Below the pieces are notes generated by a model. It was given only the letters and a program-made list of their open reading frames with translations, was not told where the DNA came from and made no database searches. From Apteryx mantelli (lineage: Eukaryota; Chordata; Aves; Apterygiformes; Apterygidae): a DNA stretch of 64,000 bases. The stretch's first letter is position 1. Each line of letters begins with the position of its first letter. Of the stretch, positions 34,778 to 45,703 are shown piece by piece. The translations under genes and the position numbers were made by a program. Location: positions 113,175,169 through 113,239,168 of the forward strand of contig NC_089980.1 in NCBI RefSeq assembly GCF_036417845.1, read 5' to 3'.

Positions 34778-35165
34778 TCAGGGGCTGGAGCACTTGTCCT
34801 GTGAGGAGAGGCTGGGAGAACTGTGCTTCTTCAGCGTGGGAAAGAGATGGCTTCAGGGGGACCTAACAGCAGCCCCCAACACCTACAGGAAGGTTATCAA
34901 GGAGACAGAGCCAGGCTCTTCACAACTGTGCCTGGCAGGAGGATGGAAGACAACAGGCATAAGCTAAAATAAGAGAGGTTCAGACTGCACATGAGACAAA
35001 ACTTTCTCCGCACGAGGACAGCCAAGCAGTGGAGCAGGTTGCCCAACAAGATTGTGCAGTCTCCATCCTTGGAGGTTTCAAGCCTCAACTGGGTAAGCAA
35101 CCTGGTCTGACCCCCTAGCTGACCCTGCTTTGGGCAGGAGGTTGGACAGGAGACCTCCTGAAACA
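34778..35165 (+). mobile_element. CR1 LINE 3' fragment, 5'-truncated
   Basis: Starts at 'ggggctggagcacttgtcctgtgaggagagg' and runs collinear with the last part of the full-length copy (from about 23600 to 23990), including a degraded equivalent of the Leu-Pro-Arg-Glu-Val region and 'gaccctgctt ... ggaggttggacaggagacctcc'. Several indels and stops break the frame. The octamer tail is not preserved. It is a more diverged relative of the copy at 19486. Confidence 0.85.
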
Positions 35166-35254
35166 GAAAAGAGCACTGTGAGAAAAGACTAAACGGGCTA
35201 GGTCTGGCAACTTGAAAAAGAGTTGCTGGGTCTGGCTGTGCTACAGGCCTATAA

Positions 35255-35690
35255 AGCAACGAGTGTTGTGGAGATGCTAAAGAGGGAATGATTAGTCAGT
35301 GTTTCTTGGAATACAAGAAGTAGGGAGCACTCAACAAAATGATCAGCAAGTTTAAAAACAAACAAGAGTTGTTCACTGAGTATATGATTACATTGTGAAA
35401 GATGTTGCAGCAGCCAAAAATACAAGTAGATTCAAGAAGTGATTAGATGAGTTCATGGAAAAGAAGTCCATTAGTACACAGGGATTTGGATGAAACTTTC
35501 ACCTCAGGAAGTTCCTAAATTGCTGTTGGCTGAAGGCCAAGAGGGCATCTCAGGAGAAAGTTCAGGCTATGCATGGTGCTGCTTGTTGTGACCCCTGCAC
35601 ATCTGCTGCTGGCCACCAGAGGAGAGTCCTGTCCTGAGTGGACTTTGGCCAGTCTCACACTTCTGGTAGCTATCTAGCCAGTAATGACTG
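35255..35690 (+). mobile_element. Old CR1 LINE 3' fragment, different subfamily
   Basis: Motifs like 'tcaagaagtgattagatgagttcatgga' (35432-35459), 'gaagtccattagtacacagggat' and 'atctgctgctggccaccagaggaga' follow the 3' non-coding part of ancient CR1 elements, the group also represented at 17945-18395. It lies just 90 bp after another CR1 fragment in the same orientation. Confidence 0.65.
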
Positions 35691-38600
35691 CAGCCTGCTC
35701 CTGCTCACTGGAGACAGTGGCCAGGCAAAGGAAAAGACCCTAAAAGTTCTGAAGAAAAAGGAAATCATGTGAATTAGTACCTAGGAGAGAGGCTTGGGAA
35801 TTGGGAGGCTGTCGTTGTTGATTGACCCTAACATGAGGCTGCTGGATAGCCCCAGACTAGCATTTTTTTTCCTTTTTTTTGTCACACTATCCCCATCTTT
35901 TGAATCTTCTGTAGAGGTTTTTAGAATTGAAATATTAGTAAATATTGAAATATAATTAAAATTTTAGAACTATTCATGTTAAATTATTGAACCTGCCTAG
36001 GGATTCAGTAATGTGCCTGAGAAAGAAGGGAAACAGCTCTCTATTTTAAGGGCATTTTTAGCCTTGTCTTCTAACATGCGCAATGTTGCAATGCTCTATG
36101 CAATGTTTACGAGGAGCGGCTTGTATTGTATTTGGATGCTTATTGAGGTACATGTGGATGAAATCGTAACCACCACCCCCAATATCTTCTTTAAAATGTC
36201 TCAGCAGGGCAGGACATTCACAAGCAAACATAGTAAATGACGAGATGGCCACCTCATGTTCAAAGACAGGTGCCATGTTTATACAACCGTATCTTCCTCT
36301 CCAGCAAGCTGGGTACACAGCTGCTTTCACTATCTATGTGTTGCCACCAACATCCGTATTTGGAGCTTTGTCTTTATTCAGCTTTGATGCATGCTTATCA
36401 GGCCTGATGCCCTTAGCTGAGCTCACAAACACAGCTGTAACCAGACAACATACAAATTTTATCCCAGGAAGAAAACAGAGGTATTTGGTGTGTAGGTGGC
36501 AGGTCTCCAGCTGTGGACTCCCCAGGTTACTCCTGTCCCGACTGCTGCTCTGTACTTGTGCAAGGTACGTCTGTGCTGCAAACACTTTGACTGGAGATTG
36601 CAATGATACCCAAGCCATGAGCTCAATATTACTAACTTACCTTTCTTCTCACACAAGTTTTCCAACCTCAGAACACAGGGCTATTTCAACAGGTTGCTTC
36701 TAAAACCCAGGTTTACATAGATACCTCTGTATTATACTGCAATCCGTACAGCAGATATCCCCCAGTGTGCATACAGCAAGTCCTTAGTGGTGGCTGAGGT
36801 GGGCTGCGTGTGACAGTGGTAAGACTGCTTTGCATTTGGAAGATTCTGCGGCAGTGCTGGCTTACCCGAAATAACTAAAGAGGAAGATGGAGACACTATT
36901 TATTGCTAGTCACTACTCATAAAACAGAATGAGTCCCTGGAACTTTGCAATAAAATTTTACATTGTCAGTTAACCTTTTTATTTTATTCTCCTCTAAAAA
37001 GAAGTGGCAGGGAAATGAGACAAAAATTCACTTCTATCTCAGGGTTTATCCCAAAGTAGTGTTACCATATAAAATAAATATATTGGATACTAAGTCATGG
37101 AGATTTGGGTCCAGACAAGAGGACAGACAAAATTTAGATGCCGTTATATGAAGTTACAGTTCCTCTGCCTCTAACTTTGGAAGCTCTTCTATTCGACAGG
37201 GCTGTAGCATTTAATATTAAAGAATTATCTGTATACATGCAGATATACATGTATGTACCTACAAACACACACACCAAGGGTGGAAGCAGGAAACAAGGAT
37301 CCTTTTCACATGGGCTTCAGATCCAGAGAAGATTCTCACGGCATTCTCTGGCATGACTGGAGGGAGCGTGTCTCAGCCAAGAGAAGTAGCTGTGCTTTCC
37401 TTAAGAAATTTCTTCTGGGAAGAGATGATACTGTGAAAAGGAGACTTTTACATGGGGGAAATTCAGTGTTAAAGCAGAAGTCCAGGAAATGGGAGACCCA
37501 TATTCATTTCCTTCTTCCAGCTACTGCAAAGTGTCCGTCATGAGAGGAAGACACCTTTCCTGCTCAAGTTGTGCCACAGGACAGACAATCATTGAAAGCA
37601 AAGAAAGAGCAAGCAAAAAAAGATATATGTCTTTTTGAAGTCTAGTAATCTGAGTGCTCATGTAACTGAGGAAGAATCCCAGTCCTGGTTGCAACTTCCA
37701 GGAGCATATCTGTATTTTACATGAATAAGTCAATGTTAGTTGGAATTCAGGTATCTTATCTGAAATATATCCATCTTATTTAGAAGCAAGGTCTCATCCT
37801 TCCTCCATTTTCAATTTTTAAGATGTAAAACATATCAGGGATATGTACGATGGCAAGTTGATGACAGTCTAACAAGACAAAGCTGGAAGAGGAGAGTTAA
37901 AAGATAAAAATGCTGTTTTTCTATGTGTTTGACCCCCTGCTGAGCTGTAACTTTTTGTTTCTTGCTTTAATCTTTGCTTGGTATCTCCCTTGTTATTGTA
38001 ACTTTGCCTAATTTCTCTCTCTTTTTTTCTTTTTTTTGCTGTTTCTTCACATAAGTATAAAAAGCACAGCAGTAAGCATTAAAAACAGCGAGATCAGAAT
38101 GACTTCACTTGGCTTACAGCAGGGATGAATTTTTCTCCCTTGCCGTAGGCCGTGCAAAGGAGAGAGAAGATGAGAAGAATGGATTTCTTTAAAGTAATCA
38201 AATGCAGACATCTCACACTCGTGCAGCTTTTAAATCAGCAAGTCCACAGTGTTTATCTGTCCACTCTTCCTCTTTGTCCTTTGCTCTCGTGATCAATGCT
38301 CTGGTTTTTCTGAGACATACTTTCTGTCATGCTAAAATAATTGAGAGATGGTTTTCCTGGTGCAACTGATTGATTAAGAAATGAATAGCAGAGGCCCAAT
38401 TCTCTATGAATTTACACACTGCTAGTTTATTTCCAGATTTGGAAATCAAAAATGAGACTTTACCAAAAGCAGCCCAATAATGTTATAAACCTACCTGGCA
38501 GCAGTAAAGTTTTCAGAACTTGAAATGAACAGCAGCAGAGAATTAGGCCCTGAAGTTTAATGAACTAAGTAGGAGGGGGAGAGAGAGCCCTTTGTATGCA

Positions 38601-39475
38601 AGCCCGGAACCGGTTGCCTTGACATTCAGTGAAAGTCAGATCAAAAGGCTGTTTGAAAGCCCTGGCTTTTAGAAGCAAAGATGGGAAACAACACCTTTCT
38701 TTTCTAGCTCTGGAGTTGGGAGATAGAGGAAACAATAGCTGTTGTATAGATAGGGAGTTATTTGAATTCCCTCTGTTACCTCTGTGCACCTGATCAAACA
38801 GCGCACAGTTGAAAGGCTGCTGCAGCATCAGGCTTCCTGTCTGACAGGAGGGTGATAAAAATTGTCACAGCTGGAACATCTAAGAGGACAACGCTTAGAA
38901 AAAAACAGCTCCCAGGGAGGAAAGGCGAGACAACACAGAAAGAGTCCCAAGCTGGAACCCTCTCGTTCTGCTCAGGTCTCAGTGAGTCCCCAGGGTGGGG
39001 AGAGAAAATTGCTTCTTACCTCCAATCCCACTTTTCCTTTAATATCATCTTATCCCTCTAAACTAATACCTTGGCCTCATGTACCCCTATTAACAACCCA
39101 CTCTCAGTCCAGGCTCCTACTCTCTGCCTGCTGCTTTGGGATCCCTAACTCATATCCTAACCTCCCTTCCTCATGTCAGCAGCTGGGATCCCACTCCATC
39201 CCTTATTTCACCTCTCTCCACTTCACCCCTGCTTTCTCACATCAACCTGTGTTTCCTACCTTCCCTGCCCCATGCCTACTCCTGCAGCCTGAAGGGTGGC
39301 TGCAGCCCCAGAGGTTGTTGGCTCCTGGCAAAATAAGCAGGGGGGAGAGCGGGGGTCTGGGAAGTGCCAGCTTCTGGTCTGTGTGGCAGGAGTCAGCTAG
39401 CAGCTCGGGGACCCACCCCAACACAGCTGGTCAGGAGTCGCCACCAAAATGGTACATTAAACCCTAGCATCCTAT
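35691..39475. other. Intergenic stretch between CR1 fragments
   Basis: No gene recognised. Open frames on both strands cluster at 36013-36703 and 38862-39467 (up to 201 codons) but lack signal peptides, domains or family resemblance. The + strand from about 39010 to 39300 is strongly pyrimidine-rich, which by itself keeps a frame open. Confidence 0.5.
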
Positions 39476-39610
39476 GAGCCATCCTTGGAGATATTCAAAA
39501 CCCAATGGGACATGGTTCTGGGCGAGCTGCTCTAGTTGCCCCTGCCTGAGCATGTGGTTGGACAGGATGATCTCCAGAGGTGCCCTCCAGCCTCAGCTCT
39601 TCTGTGCTCT
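39476..39610 (+). mobile_element. CR1 LINE 3' end fragment
   Basis: About 135 bp beginning 'agccatccttggagatattcaaaacc' and continuing 'gagctgctctagttgcccctgcctgagcatgtggttggacaggatgatctccagaggtgccctcca'. This is collinear with the end of ORF2 and 3'UTR of the full-length copy (23876-24000), ending in a decayed 'ttctgtgctct' tail. Typical 5'-truncated insertion. Confidence 0.88.
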
Positions 39611-42600
39611 CTGAGCTCCATCATGAGAGATGCAAGAGAAGGGACATGAAACTAACTGGCCTATTCAGTCTCATGAAGATGGGGTTTGAGCTATGTCGCT
39701 AAATGCCAGGCCTGATTTTTGGTAATTAGAGCACATTTGCTGCCTAAACAAAGTCTTTGTGCAAATCTTGTAATATTTTCCCTGTGAGTCAGGAGAAAAT
39801 GCTACCTTTCCTGAGCTACTGCCCCCACAGACTGCTGGGCAGCAGAAGTGAGGTGCTGGGGACTGTTGGTTGGGGCATGAGCAATAGCATGAACTGATGG
39901 AGGGACAGGAAATGAGGAGGGCCAGGTGAAAAGTTTCAAGCAAAATTCTAAGAAACAGTTCAGCCAACACTTGCAATCTTGGCAACTCTTGGTCATGAAA
40001 GGTAGGTCAATATTAAGTCAGTAGGGTAACGTGGGAAAGCCATCCTACTGCCTGTATTCATTAAGAAAAAGAAAGATGTAGCAACTCTTAAACATTCCTG
40101 TTATGAAAAATATATCCATTGCAGAGTGCAAAGGGGCAATTTATTTCAGTAAAAGAGATGGAAATTCCATTTAAGGGGTGGCATATTCACATCGCCATTA
40201 TAATCTACTCTAGGCAAAATACATAAAATTACTGCCTTTTCACTGGGAACGTTGTCAAGACAACTTTCAGTACTTCTGGCTTGAGAAATTTATAATATTA
40301 TGCAATTTATAAAGACATGATTTAATATACTTTCATATATTATCCGCTTCCTCAAGTCCCTGAGCCAATCAGAGAGCAATTTCAATTTTTACAGCAATTC
40401 TGAGTGTGTGTTTGTTAGTAGCAATGTGAAGCAAACAATGTGATGCACGCTATCTCCTGCCAGCACTGGGGAGAGCTGTGCTCAGCATTGCAGCAGCATC
40501 CAGCTGGTGACAGACTGCCAGCGATCCCGGACATGGCCACACTGCAGTTCCCGAGAGTCAGTGTCCATGGGGCTGAGCTGGGGCACCAAAGGCAATTCAG
40601 TGCATTGGCTTACAAAACCAACCTCACAGGGCCTGCCTGCCAGTTGTGTTGTTGTTTCATTTTTTGTTTTGATTTTTAAATGACTATGTGGGAGACAGAA
40701 TTTGAACACTGGAAAATTGTTCTTCATTTGGAGCCAAGAAAGAACAGCCTTACATAGATATGAACTGCAGAAACACTGAGGAGAAGCAGAGGCAGATACA
40801 TTTATCCTGGTGGCCTGGGGACTTTGAAAGGGTCTTGGATAATAAAGATTTTGCATGACATAAGGAGTTTTGAACATAATGCATGGGTATTATACAGTAT
40901 AGGATGAACAGGTTTCAGATATTAAATTATTGTGACTAAATAAGGATGGATTAGATGCAACTTTTTGTTGTTGTATACTAATGAACTGCTGCTTGGAAGC
41001 TGTCCTCTATTTGCAGTCATGCTGCTAGCAGTGTTACCGGCCCTGCGAGTTTGGCCAGCAGGAAAGTGATGGCAATAGCTGGCAGTCTAGCTTAAATACA
41101 CATTATTATTAGGTCTGGTTCTTTATTTTTGCACTCACATTTTCTGTTGCACAGTCTGGCAATTAAGACACTATCCTGCTGTCCCAAGTACAAGGCAGGG
41201 AATAAGCTAAGCCAATGTAAGGTGCTGCTGTGCTGTGTAACTGCCTCACACTAGGGACTGGACTGATAGAGCTGTTCTTGTAAATAGAAATCACCTCCCT
41301 AATCCAAATACTTCTCCGTCTTTGAAGAAGGGCATCAGCAGACTCTTTGAACAAAGGGACAGATGTTCACCGTGTTTCACAGCCCAGAGACAGGTAACGT
41401 GGGGAAAAGAAGAGCTAGTAGTCATTAGCCACTAGTGAAAAAGGCAGTAAGAATGCAAGTTTTATAACATGAGTTTCCCTAGACATCTGTAGCCCCAAAT
41501 TTACTTTTAGTATCTAATGGGGGACTGTCAGTAGTAGGGATACATTATTCTTCATCAGTGAAGGTGGAAAGCCATGGAGGTGAACTGACCTCTTATTTGC
41601 TTGGCTCTGGAAAGCTCAGGGGAGTTTCTGGCATTCCCAGCCCGCACGTAGTGATCGTGCCAGGAGGTCTCCTGGTGCTCCTCGCTCCAGCAAATCCACA
41701 CACCTGGGTGAGCTTTCCCTTTGCAGCACAGGAGCTGCTAACTTAAGGATTGCTCTAGGCTTTCCTTTCCTCATTTTGCCGCTTTGTGCTGTCTGGGTCC
41801 TGATCTCTTCTAAACTTGATTATCCTCTTATTCCTTCTGGTGCTGCTGAAATCAGTGAAGTTAATGTAGTGTAAGTGACAGTAAGACCGTACTAGAGAAG
41901 GTTAAGGAATTGTAGTGTTTTTTACACAGCAAAATAAAGAACCAGACTAAATAACAGCATACAAGCCAGAATACAAAAAACAGGCCAAAAACAGATGGGG
42001 AAAATATATCCCAAAGTGGAGAGATGTGAAAGACAGTACAGTGGGAAGGGCAAGGTAAAGTAACAAAGAAGAGTAGCAAGCAAGTTTGGGATGCAAGAAA
42101 AGCAATAGTACACAAAGAAATACAGTGTGTGTCTGTGGGTAGGAGATTAGCGATCTAGAAACCACAAGGAAGAGAAGGGAACAAAGGAAAAACAGCATCA
42201 AGTGAAGAGGATAGAAACCTTTAGGAAAACTGAACAACAGAGAAACAAAGTTGAAGGCTGAGTGTGGGAGGCTTTTATAAAAAAAAAACAAGTACAGAAA
42301 AATGTAACGAAATTGTGTGCTGAATTCATTCTCTTCAGGCTCATTTTGTCAGCAGCAGTGATTACCGCAGCCAGCAGCAATGGAGGAGCTCTCAAGGTCG
42401 TCTCAGCTGACTGCCTGCAGAGCAGAGCTCTTCTCAGAGCCAATGGTGTCTTTTATTTGCTTCCCTCCTGCTTTTAATAACTATTAAATATAAACCAAGC
42501 AGTTGGCAATACAAGTTATGCTCTCTATAAGCAGTAAAACCATGTGTCAGATCCTCAAGATAAAGGGTACAGTGTGGAGGCAGAGTAGGTTATAGGTTGT

Positions 42601-43465
42601 ACTAATTGTGTTAACTAGTACAAAACTTAAAACAATTGTCTATTTTTAGACAGACTATTCCACTTTGTCTGTCCATCCACAGTTTAGTTGAGAATACAGG
42701 CGCCAAGCCACTCCACAAATAAATCTGGCCCTGTTCTAGCACGCAGGCGTCTAATGTGAGAGTGGACAAATTCCTCCATTTTCTGCTCTTCAGCTTTCTT
42801 TGACCATGGGCTTCACTGACAGAAATATGCACAGCTGCGTATAGTATGTTGTTGAACGCACACCAGGATGCCTTGGACATTCTGGCTCCGCTGCAGGTAT
42901 TTCATTATATCAGTTTGAGAAACATTATTATAATGTAATATAATATAGCCTAAGTCTCATCATGCATCACTCTGCATGGGAAGTTAAACATCAGGAATGC
43001 TTAGGAGATTATTAACACCACAGAGAAAGTGATCCTGCCTGAGAGGAGAAATAAAACTCAGATGAACAGTCAAAGAGGCCCAATGACTTAAAGATTTAAT
43101 GCAAGTTTGTTAAAAATTGGATAAGAGCAATTTACTCTGAACCCAGTGGGAATGATGTGCCAGATCTAAACACAGTGCAGAAACTGGAGGCTTCGACCCA
43201 CCTCACTATGCAGAGCTTCTAGCTTTGGAAATGATGGTAAGCTTTGTTTTTTTCTTTTTTTTTCTTTTTTTTTGGTCACCCCATAAATGCACTATTGACC
43301 GCCCTAAAATACATTTTAAATGTATCCAAAGTAAGGACCTCCAAGCATGTTTAATGTTCCGTGATTTAGATTTTTCCTTCCAAAAGTAGGCACACAATTA
43401 CACATCCCGGGTTTCTTGTTTGCTCAGGCAACAGACATTTCTGGATCAGAGCACGGCATTTAGCC

Positions 43466-43509
43466 ATGTACTTCACTGAGTGATGTACTTCACTGAGTGA
43501 AGTACATCA
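43466..43509. repeat. 17-bp exact tandem duplication overlapping a 29-bp palindrome
   Basis: ATGTACTTCACTGAGTG occurs twice back to back (43466-43482 and 43483-43499). From 43481 to 43509 the sequence is a perfect inverted repeat: 14-bp arms around a single central G (arms TGATGTACTTCACT and AGTGAAGTACATCA). Confidence 0.95.
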
Positions 43510-45689
43510 AGCATTGCCTAACAACACACTGTGTTTTTACCAATCATCTTTTGTATGGGAACATTGCTAAACATAACTCTGCTCCTGTCAGCCTCAATGG
43601 TACAACACAACTTGCTCCATAACAGCTGGCTATTGAGAAAACGGAGAGGCAGAAGCCTCCTCAGGGGCAGTCTCCCCCCAGCCCGCCCTGGGGGATGAGG
43701 GCACTGTGCCTCTGCTAAATGTTGGCCACCAACAGCACAGATGTCTGTGACTCAGCCTGCCACAGTGCGCTTTTTACGGTCTTTAGACATATAGTCAATG
43801 TAATGAATCACTCTTAGGCTACACTTCATCTCATCCTAACGTAAATGTCTAAAATTGTTCAGATGAAGGAAATACTGAAAGTGCTTTTATCTCTCTAGTG
43901 ACAGTACAGGGGAGTAGTAGGGATCTGGGCCCCTTTATCTCTTATAAAGGAGCCTGGAGCAGCCGTAGCTGTGCATACTGTGGATGTCTCAAGTTATCTG
44001 AGATGAGCATGATGCCAAATGCTTTGCCCACTCAGATATAGCTTACAGGCCTGCTGGTCACCACCAAACATTTAAATCAGACACTCTCTTTCCAGCCTGG
44101 AAAGCCAAGAAGTGAGAGAAGGAATGCAAGGAGCTTGGCACTGGATTCAGAGGCAAAACAGCCCATGCTGATAATCCCTCCAAAACAGGAGGAGAAAGCC
44201 CTTATTTTTTTCTAGAGGGGATGAAAGTCAGAGTATAGGGATCTTGCTTCTTCTCCCCGATGTTGCTGCAGAGTAGGAGAGGGAGACAGTCTGATCTGAG
44301 GACTGCACTCAGATGCACTCAAATGCTTCTGCTTTGATTCAGAGCCAGCAGGGTCAAACGGGGCAAACACAGATCCCTTTTGGCTGCACTGGGTCCCGTC
44401 CTTGGGCAGCCTGGGCACAGGTCTGTGGAGCAGCTTCCCCGCAGCACGGAGCGGGGACAAGAATGTCCCTGGCCACACGGAGCACAGGAAGGATGTGCAT
44501 AGTAACAGCTACACAACACAGAGCCTTTCGGAGCTGGAATATGGTAACTGAGAAAGTCCATGGAAGGTCACCAAAGACCCAGAAGCAACGGCATATAGCA
44601 CAAGAAAAAAAAAATTAGTTTACTCCTGTAGGCCACAGGTGAGTCAATACACAGAATATGAGGTCCAACTACCTAGGCTCTGTATGAAGAAAACAGGTGT
44701 AAAACAGCCAGCTCATGAGATGAGCATTTGTTTAGAGATGTATTTTGCTTTCTGATATCAGTCAGTAAGCATCACTGGCCTTGCATTGCCTTAATATTCT
44801 CCCAGCTGCCTTCCATCCATTTCAGATTTCAGCTAACTAACCCCAGCAGCACACACACTGGAGACCTTTTGTGATTTATTACTAGGCTGGAATGAATCTC
44901 AAGTGTAGGAATTACTCACTGAGCATTGGCCAGGTTTCCTACATAAAACATGGTGCATTAAGCCTCATTACTGTGTCACTGGTTTCTGAAAGCAGCTAGA
45001 ACAAAGCTCAAAACTATTTCACATATTTTCAGTAGGAAATGATAAATCTTCCACGTGGCTTTGGCAGCCCCCCTTCCCTCTCCATCCCTCTAAGAAATTC
45101 TGTTTTCTAAACTGATTTCCATATTTTTTTTCAGTGTGGACCTGATTTGATACTGCTGCTGTTTCGAAGTGTTTACCACACTGCAGAAAAAAAGGAGCAG
45201 GTAGATTTCCTCTTTTCTGCCTCCAAAATGTAGAAAATTTTTATCTCTGTTGAAAGAGGAGCATGTGCTCCTACAGCACTGTGGGCTCCTTGGAAGGAAG
45301 CGAGACCTTTCTGGAGAACAGCTTCCTGCGAGCACTGGGCACATTCACCTGCTACCACAGTGCTTTGAACTCTGCTGAGCTATTTTTGCAGGTTATAACT
45401 GAGGTCTTTTACTAAAGCTTTGTCAGCTTTGTGAGCCTACACAAGTGCAAGTGTCTAGCTCATTCTGGCCAGGGCATGCACTGTGTGGCAGCCTGCGACC
45501 ACCAGAGAATGACCTCCTGATGCCTCCTGTCGTCCCATCACTCGTGAAGCTTAATGAGTTCCCAGCATCACCTTGGTGCTAGGCAGGACCAGGGGGAGCA
45601 CAGACTTTCAAACCTGAGCACCAAATCCCTGCCCTTTTTCCTTTCCATGAGCGTGTGGAAATGGAAAAGAGCTGGTATCTCCCAGTCCA

Positions 45690-45703
45690 CCACTAGATGG
45701 TAG
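45690..45703 (+). promoter_or_regulatory. CTCF-like motif
   Basis: CCACTAGATGGTAG, preceded by CCA, resembles the CTCF core (CCASYAGRKGGCAS) with a mismatch at one conserved C. A single motif by eye in 64 kb is weak evidence of occupancy. Confidence 0.3.

Noticed and set aside
35605-35640. Second CTCF-like word (GGCCACCAGAGGAGAG)
   Set aside because: It falls inside a CR1 fragment whose consensus has a similar 'ctgctggccac' sequence, so the match is explained by the repeat.
41861-42291. Hydrophobic minus-strand frames resembling membrane proteins
   Set aside because: They are the complement of a purine-rich tract, so all frames are Leu/Phe/Ser-rich. Several overlapping frames look equally hydrophobic.
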